Shown piece by piece: positions 24,576 through 33,312 of a stretch of 64,000 bases of DNA. A model generated the notes under the pieces. It was given only the letters and a program-made list of their open reading frames with translations. It made no database searches and had not been told where the DNA came from. The translations under genes were made by a program, and so were the position numbers. Numbering within the stretch: the first letter of the stretch is position 1; every line of letters begins with the position of its first letter. This stretch comes from Rhodospirillales bacterium (GTDB taxonomy: Bacteria > Pseudomonadota > Alphaproteobacteria > ATCC43930 > CGMCC-115725): NCBI GenBank assembly GCA_947473305.1, contig CANJCB010000004.1, forward strand, positions 62,001-126,000. Reading direction: 5' to 3'.

Positions 24576-26153
24576 TCAAGGCTCCAGCCAGGCCTCCGCC
24601 CAATCTTCCGATCCGCTCTGGACCTTGCCCCAGAGATCGTGAAGCCGCTTCGTCGCTCCGTCGATCGCCCGGTAATCGCGGATCGTCAGGGAGGGCAGGT
24701 CCTCGGCCAGAATGGTCTGGGCCTCGCGGTAGTATTTCCCACGCTCCTGGACATCGGTCGCATGCTCGCCCTTCTGGAAAAGCGCGTCCACCGTGGGGTT
24801 GGAATAGCCGGTGGGATTGCCATAAGGCTTGTTGAGCGTCCCGCTGATGAAGGCCCGCTGGATGCCCAGCGCCGGATCGCCGAGGCTCGTATAAGACATC
24901 AGGAAGGTGTCGAAATCGCGGTCGACATAGACCTTCTTCACCAGGGTCCCGCTTTCCATCGCGTCGATCACCGTCTCGATCCCCGCCGCCTGCCACATGC
25001 TTTTCAAGGCGACGGAGACGGGCAGGAATTCCTGGTGCTCGTTGCTGAAGATGGCGAGATGAAGGGTCATGCGCTTGCCATCCACCCCCCGCTTGAAACC
25101 CGCCTCGTCCAGCGCTGCCCCGGCCTTTACGGGGTCATAGGGATACATTTTGCTGTAGTCGATATCGGGATTGGCCGCCCAGGCGATATCCTTGGTGAAG
25201 GGCATGGTCCCGACATTGCCGACGCCCGAAAAGGCGTTCTTGACGAGATAGTCCCGGTCGGTCGCCATGAAGAGCGCCTTGCGCACGCGCTTATCGTCCA
25301 GGGGCTTGCGCGTGATGTTCATGAAGATCGAGTTGAAGAGCGGCGCCACGTCCGACTGCACCACCTGGAGTTTCGGGTTGGCGGCCACCATCGCCCGGTT
25401 GGACGGTTCGAACTCCGGCACGATATCGACCTCGCCGGCGGCCAGCGCCTGCATCCGCGCGCCGGAATCCGTGATGATCTTCGCGATGAGCCCGTTGAGA
25501 TAGGGCCGGCCCTCGCGGTGATATTTATCGTATTTGACGAGACGGATATGGTCGCCGCGCTTCCATTCCACGAATTTGAAAGGTCCGGTCCCGACCGGAG
25601 CCTGGGTTGTCGCCGGGTTCTGCAACGGGTTCGTTCCCCGAAAGAGATGGGACGGCATCACCGCAGCACCCTGCTCGCAAGCCAGCGACTGGAGGAAGGG
25701 ACCGAAGGGCTCCTTCAAGCTGATGACCACCTTGTCCGCCGCGGGGGTGTCGATGTGGTCGATATCCCGGCCGGCCGCGGTGAAACTGGGCGAGTATTTC
25801 GCGCTGACCTCCAGGAGCGTGTATTTGACGTCTTCGGAGGTGACGGGCTTGCCGTCGTGAAATTCGGCCTTGCCCAGCTCGAAGCTATAGGTCTTGCCGT
25901 CCGGTGTGATCGTCCAGGATTTGGCGAGCCTCGGGATCACCTCGCCTTCCGGCGTTATGCTCACCATCCCCTCATAGAAGATGCAGCCGATGATCTTGTC
26001 CGGCAGTCCCTGGGTCACATTGGGATTGACCACAGGCGGCTCTTGCGGCAACACGAGGATCGCCGTTCCGCCCCGATGTGGCGTCTCAGCCCGAGCCGCC
26101 ACAGGCAAGACCGACAAGAGACCGGCGAGGACCAGGGCGATATTTTTCGGCAT
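24576..26153 (-). CDS. ABC transporter substrate-binding protein, family 5 (paralogue 5)
   Basis: A 525-residue exported binding protein starting at ATG 26153; its signal peptide ends near residue 22 (ARA|ETPHRGG). The paired cysteines lie in GCIFYEG and SLACEQGA. Other blocks are LAKSWTITPDGKTY, GKPVTSEDVKYTLLEV, RKPLDDKRVR and MATDRDYLVKN. It ends with WAEAWLEP. This one stands alone on its strand: its 3' end abuts the MFS gene stop-to-stop and its 5' end faces the thiamine-diphosphate enzyme across a 135 bp divergent gap. That gap must hold both promoters, so joint regulation of SBP and enzyme is plausible. Confidence 0.93.
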   Translation of the reverse strand: MPKNIALVLAGLLSVLPVAARAETPHRGGTAILVLPQEPPVVNPNVTQGLPDKIIGCIFYEGMVSITPEGEVIPRLAKSWTITPDGKTYSFELGKAEFHDGKPVTSEDVKYTLLEVSAKYSPSFTAAGRDIDHIDTPAADKVVISLKEPFGPFLQSLACEQGAAVMPSHLFRGTNPLQNPATTQAPVGTGPFKFVEWKRGDHIRLVKYDKYHREGRPYLNGLIAKIITDSGARMQALAAGEVDIVPEFEPSNRAMVAANPKLQVVQSDVAPLFNSIFMNITRKPLDDKRVRKALFMATDRDYLVKNAFSGVGNVGTMPFTKDIAWAANPDIDYSKMYPYDPVKAGAALDEAGFKRGVDGKRMTLHLAIFSNEHQEFLPVSVALKSMWQAAGIETVIDAMESGTLVKKVYVDRDFDTFLMSYTSLGDPALGIQRAFISGTLNKPYGNPTGYSNPTVDALFQKGEHATDVQERGKYYREAQTILAEDLPSLTIRDYRAIDGATKRLHDLWGKVQSGSEDWAEAWLEP

Positions 26154-26288
26154 CGGCGCTTCTCCTGGACGACACGGTCATCGATACTAACGGCATGCCG
26201 GCGCTCAAGAATAGCCATTCCCATCCCGCTTGGGGGCGGGCATGATACGGCGCCGGTTTTGTAAACAATAAACCAAAGGACGGATCTC

Positions 26289-27929
26289 ATGGCGACCAGC
26301 ACCGACCACAGCCCGACCTGCGCCGACGCCATCGTCGGCACGCTGACCGCCCATGGGGTCGACCGGATCTTCTGCCTTCCCGGCGTGCAGAACGACGCCT
26401 TCTTCAACGCGCTCTTCGATGCCGGGAATCGGATCCGGCCGATCCATACGCGGCACGAGCAGGCTGCCGCCTATATGGCGCTGGGCGCGGCCCTCTCCAC
26501 CGGCAAGCCCGCCGTCTACAGCGTAGTGCCGGGGCCGGGGCTGCTCAACACCTTCGCGGCGCTCGCCACGGCCTATAGCACCAACGCCCCGGTGGTCTGC
26601 CTCACCGGGCAAATCGCCTCGAAGATGATCGACAAAGGCATCGGCGTGCTGCACGAGATCCCGCACCAGCTCGACCTCCTCAAGACGCTGACCAAATGGG
26701 CGGATCGGGTCTCGGAGCCGCAGGATGGGGCCTCCAAGACCGCCGAGGCTTTCCGGCAGATGCTCTCCGGACGCTGGCGGCCCGTCGGCCTCGAGATCCC
26801 CCCGGATATCCTCTTCGGCAAATCGCCGGTCTCCCATGCCGAGCCGCTAGCCCTGATCCCCGATGCGCCCCTTGACGAGGACGCCATCGCCAAGGCCGCC
26901 AAGCTCCTGGGCGACGCGCGCAACCCGATTATCTGTGTCGGCGGTGGGTCGCAGGACGCCAGCGCCGAAGTGCGTGCTCTGGCCGAGCGGCTGCAGGCGC
27001 CGGTCATCGCCTATCGCATGGGGCGTGGCGTGCTGGACGATCGGCATCCCTTGAGCCATACGCTGACCGCGGGAAACCATTTCTGGAAAAGCGCCGATGT
27101 GATCCTGGCGGTCGGAACCCGTTCGCAAGCGCGGCAGATGGTCTGGGGCACCGACGAAAACATGAAGGTCATCCAGGTCGATATCGACCCGGCCGAATTC
27201 GAGCGCTCGCCGAAGCCGCATCTCGGAATCGTCGGGCGCGCGGCACAGGTGTTGTCCAAGATTTCCGACGCCTTGGAGAGGACAGGCGGGAAACGCCCCT
27301 CTCGGGACGACGAGATGCGTGAAGTGAAGGCTCGGGTGGCGCGCCAGTGGCAGGAAGTCCAGCCGCAGCAAGGCCTGCTCCAGGCCCTGCGCGAGGCGCT
27401 TCCGGAAAACGGCGTGGTGGTGGACGAATTGACCCAGGTCGCCTATGCGAGCCGCGCCCTCTGGCCCGTCTATGAGCCGCGCAGCTTCATCTCAAGCGGC
27501 TATCAGGGGACACTCGGCTGGGGCTTCTGCGCCGCGCTGGGTGTCAAGGCGGCAAGGCCCGACCGACCGGTCGTCTCGCTCACCGGCGACGGCGGCTTCA
27601 TGTTCGGCGCGAACGAGATGGCGACCGCCGTGCAGCACAATCTCGCCACCATCACCGTGCTCTTCAACGACGGCGCCTATGGCAACGTCCAGCGGGCGCA
27701 AGTGATGGACTACGGCAACCGGGTGATCGCGACGGAACTTCGGAATCCCGACTTCATGAAATTCGCGGAATCCTTCGGTGCGATGGGGATCCGGGCGAAC
27801 GGCCCCGTTGAACTCAAGGCCGCCGTCCAGAAGGCACTGAAGGCGGATGTGCCGGCGCTGATCGAAGTCCCCTGCGAGCCGATGCCGAGCCCCTGGAAGC
27901 TGATCGACCCCGGCAAGGTCCGGGGATAG
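26289..27929 (+). CDS. Thiamine-diphosphate-dependent enzyme, acetolactate synthase/benzoylformate decarboxylase-like
   Basis: A 546-residue protein with the three-domain order of the ThDP decarboxylase/acetolactate synthase family: N-terminal Pyr domain with the catalytic Glu in TRHEQAAAYMA, central domain (about 190-320), and C-terminal PP domain with the Mg/ThDP motif GDGGFMFG (from residue about 433) ending in NDGAYGN. Family members decarboxylate 2-keto acids or condense them with aldehydes. No regulatory small subunit (IlvH) is nearby, so a biosynthetic acetolactate synthase is unlikely. It is divergent from an orphan SBP and convergent with the ABC ATPase gene (3 nt apart). A catabolic decarboxylase or lyase for the imported keto acid is the likeliest role. 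Confidence 0.9.
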   Translation: MATSTDHSPTCADAIVGTLTAHGVDRIFCLPGVQNDAFFNALFDAGNRIRPIHTRHEQAAAYMALGAALSTGKPAVYSVVPGPGLLNTFAALATAYSTNAPVVCLTGQIASKMIDKGIGVLHEIPHQLDLLKTLTKWADRVSEPQDGASKTAEAFRQMLSGRWRPVGLEIPPDILFGKSPVSHAEPLALIPDAPLDEDAIAKAAKLLGDARNPIICVGGGSQDASAEVRALAERLQAPVIAYRMGRGVLDDRHPLSHTLTAGNHFWKSADVILAVGTRSQARQMVWGTDENMKVIQVDIDPAEFERSPKPHLGIVGRAAQVLSKISDALERTGGKRPSRDDEMREVKARVARQWQEVQPQQGLLQALREALPENGVVVDELTQVAYASRALWPVYEPRSFISSGYQGTLGWGFCAALGVKAARPDRPVVSLTGDGGFMFGANEMATAVQHNLATITVLFNDGAYGNVQRAQVMDYGNRVIATELRNPDFMKFAESFGAMGIRANGPVELKAAVQKALKADVPALIEVPCEPMPSPWKLIDPGKVRG

Positions 27930-27932
27930 ATC

Positions 27933-29000
27933 CTACCCTAGCAGCATCCAGGCTGACGGCTGGATCGAAAGGTCGACCTGCTCGCCGGTGGCGAGCAGGG
28001 GGCCTAGTTTGGGTTGCATGACCGCAAGTTCGATCCCCGCAGCATTGACCACATAGCGCACCATCAGGCCGAGGTAATCCGAACTCGTCACGACGCCCTT
28101 GACGATTGACGCGCCGGGCTCGGCGGTACCGGGCTTGCCCACCCTTACCCGCTCCGACCGGAGAAGCAGGCGAAGCGTGTCTCCGACCGGGCCTTCGTGC
28201 GCGACCTGTACCGTGGCGCCGTCGCCCAGCACGACATCGACGATGCCGTCGCGGCGGCCGACGACCTTGCCGGTCAGTTCGTTCACCTGGCCGAAGAAGC
28301 GGGCGACGAATTCGGACGTCGGGCGGCTGTAGACCTCGTCCGGCGTGCCTTCCTGCTCCATCTTGCCGTTCTGCATCACGACGACCTTGTCGGCCATGGA
28401 GAGGGCCTCGGCCTGGTCGTGGGTCACGAAGACCGTGGTGATGCCAAGATTGCGCTGGATGCGCTTCAGCTCGAAACGCATCTCCTCGCGCAAGCCTGCG
28501 TCGAGCGCCGACAAGGGCTCGTCGAAGAGAAGTAGGTCAGGCTCGATCACGATGGCGCGGGCGACCGCCACGCGCTGCTGCTGGCCGCCCGAAAGCTGGG
28601 CCGGAAGCCGCTCCTCCATCCGGGGAAGGCGCACCACGTCGAGCGCCGTCTTGACCCGGCGCACCACGTCCGCCTTGGCGACGTTGCGGTATTTCAAGCC
28701 GAAAGCGATGTTGTCGAAGACCGTCTTATGCGGGAAGAGCGCCAGATTCTGAAAGACCATCCCGAAATTGCGCTTGTGGACCGGCACGTCGTTGACGCGA
28801 CGGCCTTTCACCAGAATGTCGCCCGCGGTCGGATGCTCCAGCCCCGCGATCATCCGCAGCGTCGTGGTCTTCCCGCAGCCTGAAGGCCCGAGCAGCGCCA
28901 CGAAATCGCCCTCGCCCACCGTCAGGTCGAGACCGGCCACGGCCGCAACCTCGCCGAACTTCTTTTCGACGCCCTTTATTTCGATCGCCGCTCCGGCCAT
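27933..29000 (-). CDS. ABC transporter ATP-binding protein, spermidine/putrescine (PotA-like) type
   Basis: A 355-residue ATPase. The nucleotide-binding domain shows Walker A GPSGCGKTT (from residue 38), Q-loop VFQNLALFPH, signature LSGGQQQR, Walker B LLLFDEPLSALD and switch His in VTHDQAEA. A C-terminal TOBE domain follows (about 275-350). Its ATG 29000 shares one base with the stop of the upstream permease gene (TGATG), so the transport genes are translationally coupled. It energises the two permeases encoded immediately upstream. The substrate is set by the binding protein, most likely the one at 31993 across the divergent gap. Architecture is normal for the PotA/FbpC group. Confidence 0.95.
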   Translation of the reverse strand: MAGAAIEIKGVEKKFGEVAAVAGLDLTVGEGDFVALLGPSGCGKTTTLRMIAGLEHPTAGDILVKGRRVNDVPVHKRNFGMVFQNLALFPHKTVFDNIAFGLKYRNVAKADVVRRVKTALDVVRLPRMEERLPAQLSGGQQQRVAVARAIVIEPDLLLFDEPLSALDAGLREEMRFELKRIQRNLGITTVFVTHDQAEALSMADKVVVMQNGKMEQEGTPDEVYSRPTSEFVARFFGQVNELTGKVVGRRDGIVDVVLGDGATVQVAHEGPVGDTLRLLLRSERVRVGKPGTAEPGASIVKGVVTSSDYLGLMVRYVVNAAGIELAVMQPKLGPLLATGEQVDLSIQPSAWMLLG

Positions 29001-29893
29001 CAGACTACCCCTCGCCCTTTACCCAATGACCCGACCTCACCGTCGGCGCTTTTCGAATCGGCCGCCAGCCGCGCCGCCAAACGCTTGGCGCGCAGCTTCG
29101 GCAGGGTCGTCGTCAGACCCTTCGCCGCCAGAGTCGCCAGGACCGGCACGCCGACCGTGAAGCAGATCAGCACCGTCGCCAGCGCATTGATGCGATGATC
29201 GATCTGGAACTGCAGCATGGCCATGATCTGCGTCGGCACGGTCTCGACATTCGCCGGACGCCAGAAGAGCGTCGCCGTCAGCTCGTCGAAGGACGACATG
29301 AAGGCGAAAAGGAAGGCCACCACGATGGCCGGCGCGGCGAGCGGCAGGGTGATCGCCGCGAAAGTCTGAAGCCCGTTGGCGCCCAATGTGCGGGCCGCCT
29401 CCTCATAGGAGCGCGAGATCGACTGCAGCCGATGCCGGGTCATGATGATGACGAGCGGCATGGTCACCGCCACATGACCGACCACCAGCAGCGCAAAGGT
29501 TTTCGGCAGCCCCATCAGCCGCCAGGCCAGCAGGAGCCCGACACCCAGGATCAGATGGGGCACCAGCATGGGGATCAGCAGCACGAGCTGGACGAAGTCC
29601 TTGCCCGGCACCCGATAGCGGGCCAGCGCATAGGCCGCCGCCGTCCCCAGCGTCGTGGTGATGGCGGCCGAGACCAGTCCCAGGGTGAAGGAGATCCGGA
29701 CGGAAGCCAGAATGGCCTGGTCGTTGGCCAGCATGTAGAACCACTTGAGCGAGACTTCCGTGAAGGGGAAGTCCCCGAGATCGCGCGGGTTGAACGCCAG
29801 CGCGATGACGACCAGAACCGGCGCCAGCAGGTAGAAATAGACCAGGAAGGTCATTCCCTTGAGGAAACGGGTAAGCCACGGGCCGCTCGGCAT
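29000..29893 (-). CDS. ABC transporter permease, PotC-like
   Basis: A 297-residue inner-membrane permease with about six transmembrane helices. The ATPase-contacting EAA loop is EEAARTLGANGLQTF. ATG 29893 overlaps the stop of the upstream permease by one base (TGATG); a longer frame to 30004 is only overlap with that gene. The C-terminal tail after the last helix is long and charged (KLRAKRLAARLAADSKS...). It forms the heteromeric channel with the PotB-like protein encoded upstream. Its own stop shares a base with the ATPase start. Family is secure, ligand is not. Confidence 0.93.
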   Translation of the reverse strand: MPSGPWLTRFLKGMTFLVYFYLLAPVLVVIALAFNPRDLGDFPFTEVSLKWFYMLANDQAILASVRISFTLGLVSAAITTTLGTAAAYALARYRVPGKDFVQLVLLIPMLVPHLILGVGLLLAWRLMGLPKTFALLVVGHVAVTMPLVIIMTRHRLQSISRSYEEAARTLGANGLQTFAAITLPLAAPAIVVAFLFAFMSSFDELTATLFWRPANVETVPTQIMAMLQFQIDHRINALATVLICFTVGVPVLATLAAKGLTTTLPKLRAKRLAARLAADSKSADGEVGSLGKGRGVV

Positions 29894-30759
29894 CAGCGGG
29901 TCTCCCTGAACATATGCGATAGACCCATCAACCGGCCGTAGACCGCCAGGCTTACCGTGAGGAACAAGACCGACAGCAGCGCCAGGGTGGAACCGAAAGG
30001 CCAATCCTGCTGGGTAAGGATGTTTTCATAGACCAAGGTCGCGTAATAGGTCGTCCCGGGCCCGCCCAGGAGCATCGGCGTCACGAAGGACCCGAGCGTC
30101 CAGATGAAGCAGATGAGACAGCCGGCCGAAAGCCCGCCCATCGAGATCGGAACCGTCACGCGGAAGAAGGCCTGGATGCCATTGGCGCCCAGCGTGCGGG
30201 CCGCATCCACAACATTCCGATCGACCGACGTCAGCCCCAGATAGATGTTCAGGATCATGATCGGCAGCACATATTGGAGGATGCCGACATAGATCGCAAA
30301 ATCGTTATAGAGGAGCTTTATCGGCTCGTTGGTGATGCCCAGTCCTTGAAGCGCTGTATTCACCAAGCCATTGCGGCCCAGGATCTGAATCCAGGACATG
30401 GTGCGGACGATATAGCTGATCCAGGACGGCACGAAGAGCAGGAGCACCAGGGCTCCGCGCTTCTTCGCCGGGATCGTCGAGAGGTAATAGGCGGGCCCGT
30501 AGCCGATCAGCACCGCGAGCACCGTGGTGACTGCCGCCAGCCTCACCGTTCGGAGAAGGATCGTCCCGTAAAACGGGTCCTTGACCAGTTCCCGCCAGTT
30601 CTCGAGCGTCAGCGTCCGATCGACCGCGCCCGCCACCATGTGGCCCCAGAAGGAATAGGCGCCGATGCAGACAACCGGCAGAAGAACGAACAGGCAGCTC
30701 GAAAGAACCGCGGGTGACACAAGAAACGCGGGGACGACCTGTTGACGCGCGATTGCCAT
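29893..30759 (-). CDS. ABC transporter permease, PotB-like
   Basis: A 288-residue inner-membrane permease with about six transmembrane helices; the EAA loop reads DAARTLGANGIQAFF. It is the first gene of the minus-strand ATPase/permease operon. No binding-protein gene is in this operon, but the divergent unit 237 bp away carries a PotD-like SBP (31993) behind a 2-oxoglutarate oxygenase, which makes a complete transporter if both units are controlled together. The shared gap at 30760-30996 probably holds both promoters; I could not pick reliable -35/-10 boxes there. Confidence 0.93.
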   Translation of the reverse strand: MAIARQQVVPAFLVSPAVLSSCLFVLLPVVCIGAYSFWGHMVAGAVDRTLTLENWRELVKDPFYGTILLRTVRLAAVTTVLAVLIGYGPAYYLSTIPAKKRGALVLLLFVPSWISYIVRTMSWIQILGRNGLVNTALQGLGITNEPIKLLYNDFAIYVGILQYVLPIMILNIYLGLTSVDRNVVDAARTLGANGIQAFFRVTVPISMGGLSAGCLICFIWTLGSFVTPMLLGGPGTTYYATLVYENILTQQDWPFGSTLALLSVLFLTVSLAVYGRLMGLSHMFRETR

Positions 30760-30996
30760 ATAGGAACGAACCTCTCGCCTGCCCTGTAGATTGCCGGTCG
30801 GCTTTTAACGCCGGACCGATTGGCCCGACATGTGCCATGATTCAGCCGCTGCGACAAATCAAGAATTGCGGCGCGCTCTTTCGCCCGGTTGGACCCGGCC
30901 GTTGGTCGCGCGTTCCCACATTGTATTCAAATCGCATTGTCCGCGCCAATAGAGTGCATTACCGTAATCGCTTATTGCCTTTAACTGGAGCAAGTC

Positions 30997-31974
30997 ATGG
31001 CCTTGCCGCCCTCACGGCGTCTCGATTTTTCCGAAGTTCCCGTCGTCGACGTAAGCCCCTTCGTGACCGGCGACCGGTCGGGCGAAGCCGCTACCGCAGC
31101 AGCCATCGCCAAGGCCTGCGGCGAAGTCGGCTTCATGTATGTCAAGAATCACGGCGTGCCCAAGGCGCTTCTCGACAACCTCATGGTCGAGACCGAGCGC
31201 TTCTTCAAGCTGCCCGTCGAGCAGCGCATGGAAGTGGCGGTCGAAAACTCGCCGCAGTTCCGCGGCTATCTGCCGATCAAATACGGCGGCGAGCAGACCA
31301 AGGGCACGAACCTCCAGGAAGCCTTCATCATGTTCGACGATCGGCAGCAAGCCGATCATCCCCTGAACGGGCCCAATCAATGGCCGAGCCAAGTGCCCGG
31401 CCTCAAGAAGGCGATGTTCGACTATTTCGACGCGACCGCCAAATTCGCGCAGCAGATGCTGCCGGCCTTCGCGCTGGCGCTGGGCCTCAAGCGCGATTTC
31501 TTCGAAAAGATGTTCGACGACCCGCTGTTCATGCTGAAGCTCAACCACTACCCGCTTCAGCAGGCCCCGGAGAACGATCTCGACATCGGGGTGAAGGGTC
31601 ATTCGGATTCCGGCGGCTTCACCATCCTCTGGCAGGACAATGTCGGCGGGCTCGAACTCATGAACAAAAGCGGCGAATGGGTCGCCATGCCGCCGATGGA
31701 GGGCACCTACGCGCTCAACATCGGCGACATGATGCAGATCTGGTCGAACGGCCGTTTCTCGTCCACCGCTCACCGGGTTATCAACACCTACGGAACGGAT
31801 CGTTATTCGATCCCACTTTTCGTTAATCCGAATTACCATACCGAGGTGAAGCCCTTGGTCGGCGAGATCAATGCCGACTTCACGCCCTTCCAAAGCGGCG
31901 AATATCATACGTCCGTCTATCGGGCGATCTATCCGCAAAAGGCGAAACGCCAGCCCGTCGAGGCGGCGCAGTAG
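30997..31974 (+). CDS. Isopenicillin N synthase-like Fe(II)/2-oxoglutarate-dependent oxygenase
   Basis: A 325-residue non-haem iron oxygenase of the IPNS/2-oxoglutarate family. An N-terminal DIOX_N segment (VPVVDVSPFV) precedes the jelly roll; iron ligands are H-x-D in KGHSDSGGFT and the His in SSTAHRVIN, and the 2-oxoglutarate-binding R-x-S is in RYSIPLF. The start ATG 30997 follows GGAG. Bacterial members hydroxylate small molecules and rarely make beta-lactams. It is 18 nt upstream of a PotD-like SBP, so it probably oxidises the compound imported by that SBP and the divergent ATPase/permease set. It is the third kind of 2-oxoglutarate-type oxygenase in the window. Confidence 0.9.
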   Translation: MALPPSRRLDFSEVPVVDVSPFVTGDRSGEAATAAAIAKACGEVGFMYVKNHGVPKALLDNLMVETERFFKLPVEQRMEVAVENSPQFRGYLPIKYGGEQTKGTNLQEAFIMFDDRQQADHPLNGPNQWPSQVPGLKKAMFDYFDATAKFAQQMLPAFALALGLKRDFFEKMFDDPLFMLKLNHYPLQQAPENDLDIGVKGHSDSGGFTILWQDNVGGLELMNKSGEWVAMPPMEGTYALNIGDMMQIWSNGRFSSTAHRVINTYGTDRYSIPLFVNPNYHTEVKPLVGEINADFTPFQSGEYHTSVYRAIYPQKAKRQPVEAAQ

Positions 31975-31992
31975 GAACAAACGGAGGCAAGA

Positions 31993-33162
31993 ATGGGGCG
32001 TAAGCAGGATATTACGAAGCAATACGAGGGGCTTCGCGAGCGTTTTGGCAACGGGGACATCGACCGGCGGACATTCCTGTCCAGCATCGGGCTCATGGCC
32101 ATGGCGGCGGGCGCGGTGACGACGAGTTCGTCGGTTCTGTCCCGCGCGGCTCAGGCGGCCACGGATCAGATCCGCTTCGACAGCTTTGGCGGTTTCTCGG
32201 GCCAAGCCTTCCGGAAATTCGCCTTCGATCCCTTCACGGCGAAGACCGGCATCAAGGTCGCGGAAGGCTCCTACGGCTCACCCGACGAAGTCGTCGCCAA
32301 GGTCCGGGCCGAAGGTTTGGGCATTTATAATTTCTTCTGGTCCTCGAACCTCACGACCATCTGGGGCGTCCGCAAGCTCGGCATCGGCGTCGAGATCGAC
32401 GAGACGAAGGTGCCGCAGATCAGCAATCTGGTTGCCAAGTTCGTGTCGCTGCATCGCGATACGGTCGGCGGCGGCAAGATGACCTCGATCCCCTGGAGCT
32501 TGTCCGGCGCCACGATGGCCTACAACACGAGGAAGATCGACAAGGCGGAAGTCGAAGCCAAGGGCTTCAAGATCCTGCTCGACCCCAAATACAAGGAAGG
32601 CATCGTCGGCGACCGCAACTACACCAGCCGCGTCTGGATGGCGGCTCTGCAGACCGATCAGGATCCCAACAATATCAAGGATCTGAAGGCGGTCTGGGAC
32701 GTGATGCGCCAAGCCAAGGGCAATGCGCTCAAATATTGGTCGACCAGCGCCGAGCAGATCAAGCTCTGGACCGAGGGCGATGCCTTCCTGGGCGATGCCT
32801 GGTACGTGCCCTTCTACAACATGCGGAAGAATGGCCTGCCGCTGGCGCATTACCGCGATCCGCAGAGCCTCTATGTGACGCCTGGCGGCATCGTCGCGCT
32901 GAAGGGCAGTCCGATGGATGCTTTCTACGAACTCGCCAGCATCCTCTTCAGCCCGGAAGTCATGATGAATTGGTCGGTCGCCTCGGGCAATCTGCCCCTG
33001 CTCGACCCGACCAAGATCGCCTTCCCGCCGGAAGTCCAGGCCATCCCGGGTTACGACAAGACGGGCACCATGGATGGCTTCCTCTGGTACGATCCGCAAT
33101 ATTGGGGCGACAACGCGGATATGTTCGCCAAGGAGACTCAACGCATCATGGCCGGGGCATAA
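31993..33162 (+). CDS. ABC transporter substrate-binding protein, PotD-like, Tat-exported
   Basis: A 389-residue binding protein. The N-terminus is a long twin-arginine signal: DRRTFLSS at residues 24-31, then a hydrophobic stretch, with cleavage expected after AAQAA (about residue 53). The mature protein begins with DSFGGFSGQAFRKF, like polyamine and related binding proteins. It follows the IPNS-like oxygenase by 18 nt and ends before a clear hairpin terminator (33187-33214), closing a two-gene unit. It is the best candidate partner for the divergent PotABC-like genes at 27933-30759. It differs from the orphan PotD-like protein at 20338, so the ligands probably differ. Confidence 0.92.
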   Translation: MGRKQDITKQYEGLRERFGNGDIDRRTFLSSIGLMAMAAGAVTTSSSVLSRAAQAATDQIRFDSFGGFSGQAFRKFAFDPFTAKTGIKVAEGSYGSPDEVVAKVRAEGLGIYNFFWSSNLTTIWGVRKLGIGVEIDETKVPQISNLVAKFVSLHRDTVGGGKMTSIPWSLSGATMAYNTRKIDKAEVEAKGFKILLDPKYKEGIVGDRNYTSRVWMAALQTDQDPNNIKDLKAVWDVMRQAKGNALKYWSTSAEQIKLWTEGDAFLGDAWYVPFYNMRKNGLPLAHYRDPQSLYVTPGGIVALKGSPMDAFYELASILFSPEVMMNWSVASGNLPLLDPTKIAFPPEVQAIPGYDKTGTMDGFLWYDPQYWGDNADMFAKETQRIMAGA

Positions 33163-33186
33163 GCCTCCGCCTAACGCGAGACTATC

Positions 33187-33214
33187 GACGGCCGCGCCTG
33201 AAAACGCGGCCGTC
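33187..33214 (+). terminator. Hairpin terminator after the PotD-like SBP gene
   Basis: GACGGCCGCG (33187-33196) pairs perfectly with CGCGGCCGTC (33205-33214) around an 8-nt A-rich loop, 25 nt after the stop codon, followed by TTCGT. The stem is strong; the trailing T-run is short, so termination may be partial. It separates the oxygenase/SBP unit from the next plus-strand operon. Confidence 0.7.
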
Positions 33215-33312
33215 TTCGTATCGGGAAAAATGCGTCGCCGTCAGGCACGCCAAGGGCTGAAAGCCAGCTAATCGCGGTCCACCGAAGTGGCACCGCAAAA
33301 AGGGGGAAGGTA

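Noticed and set aside
26289-27929. Biosynthetic acetolactate synthase (ilvB)
   Set aside because: No small regulatory subunit or ilv genes are adjacent, and the gene is divergent from an orphan SBP, which suits catabolism.
30997-31974. Beta-lactam biosynthesis from the IPNS-like gene
   Set aside because: No peptide synthetase or other beta-lactam genes are present; the family covers many small-molecule oxygenases and the context is transport.
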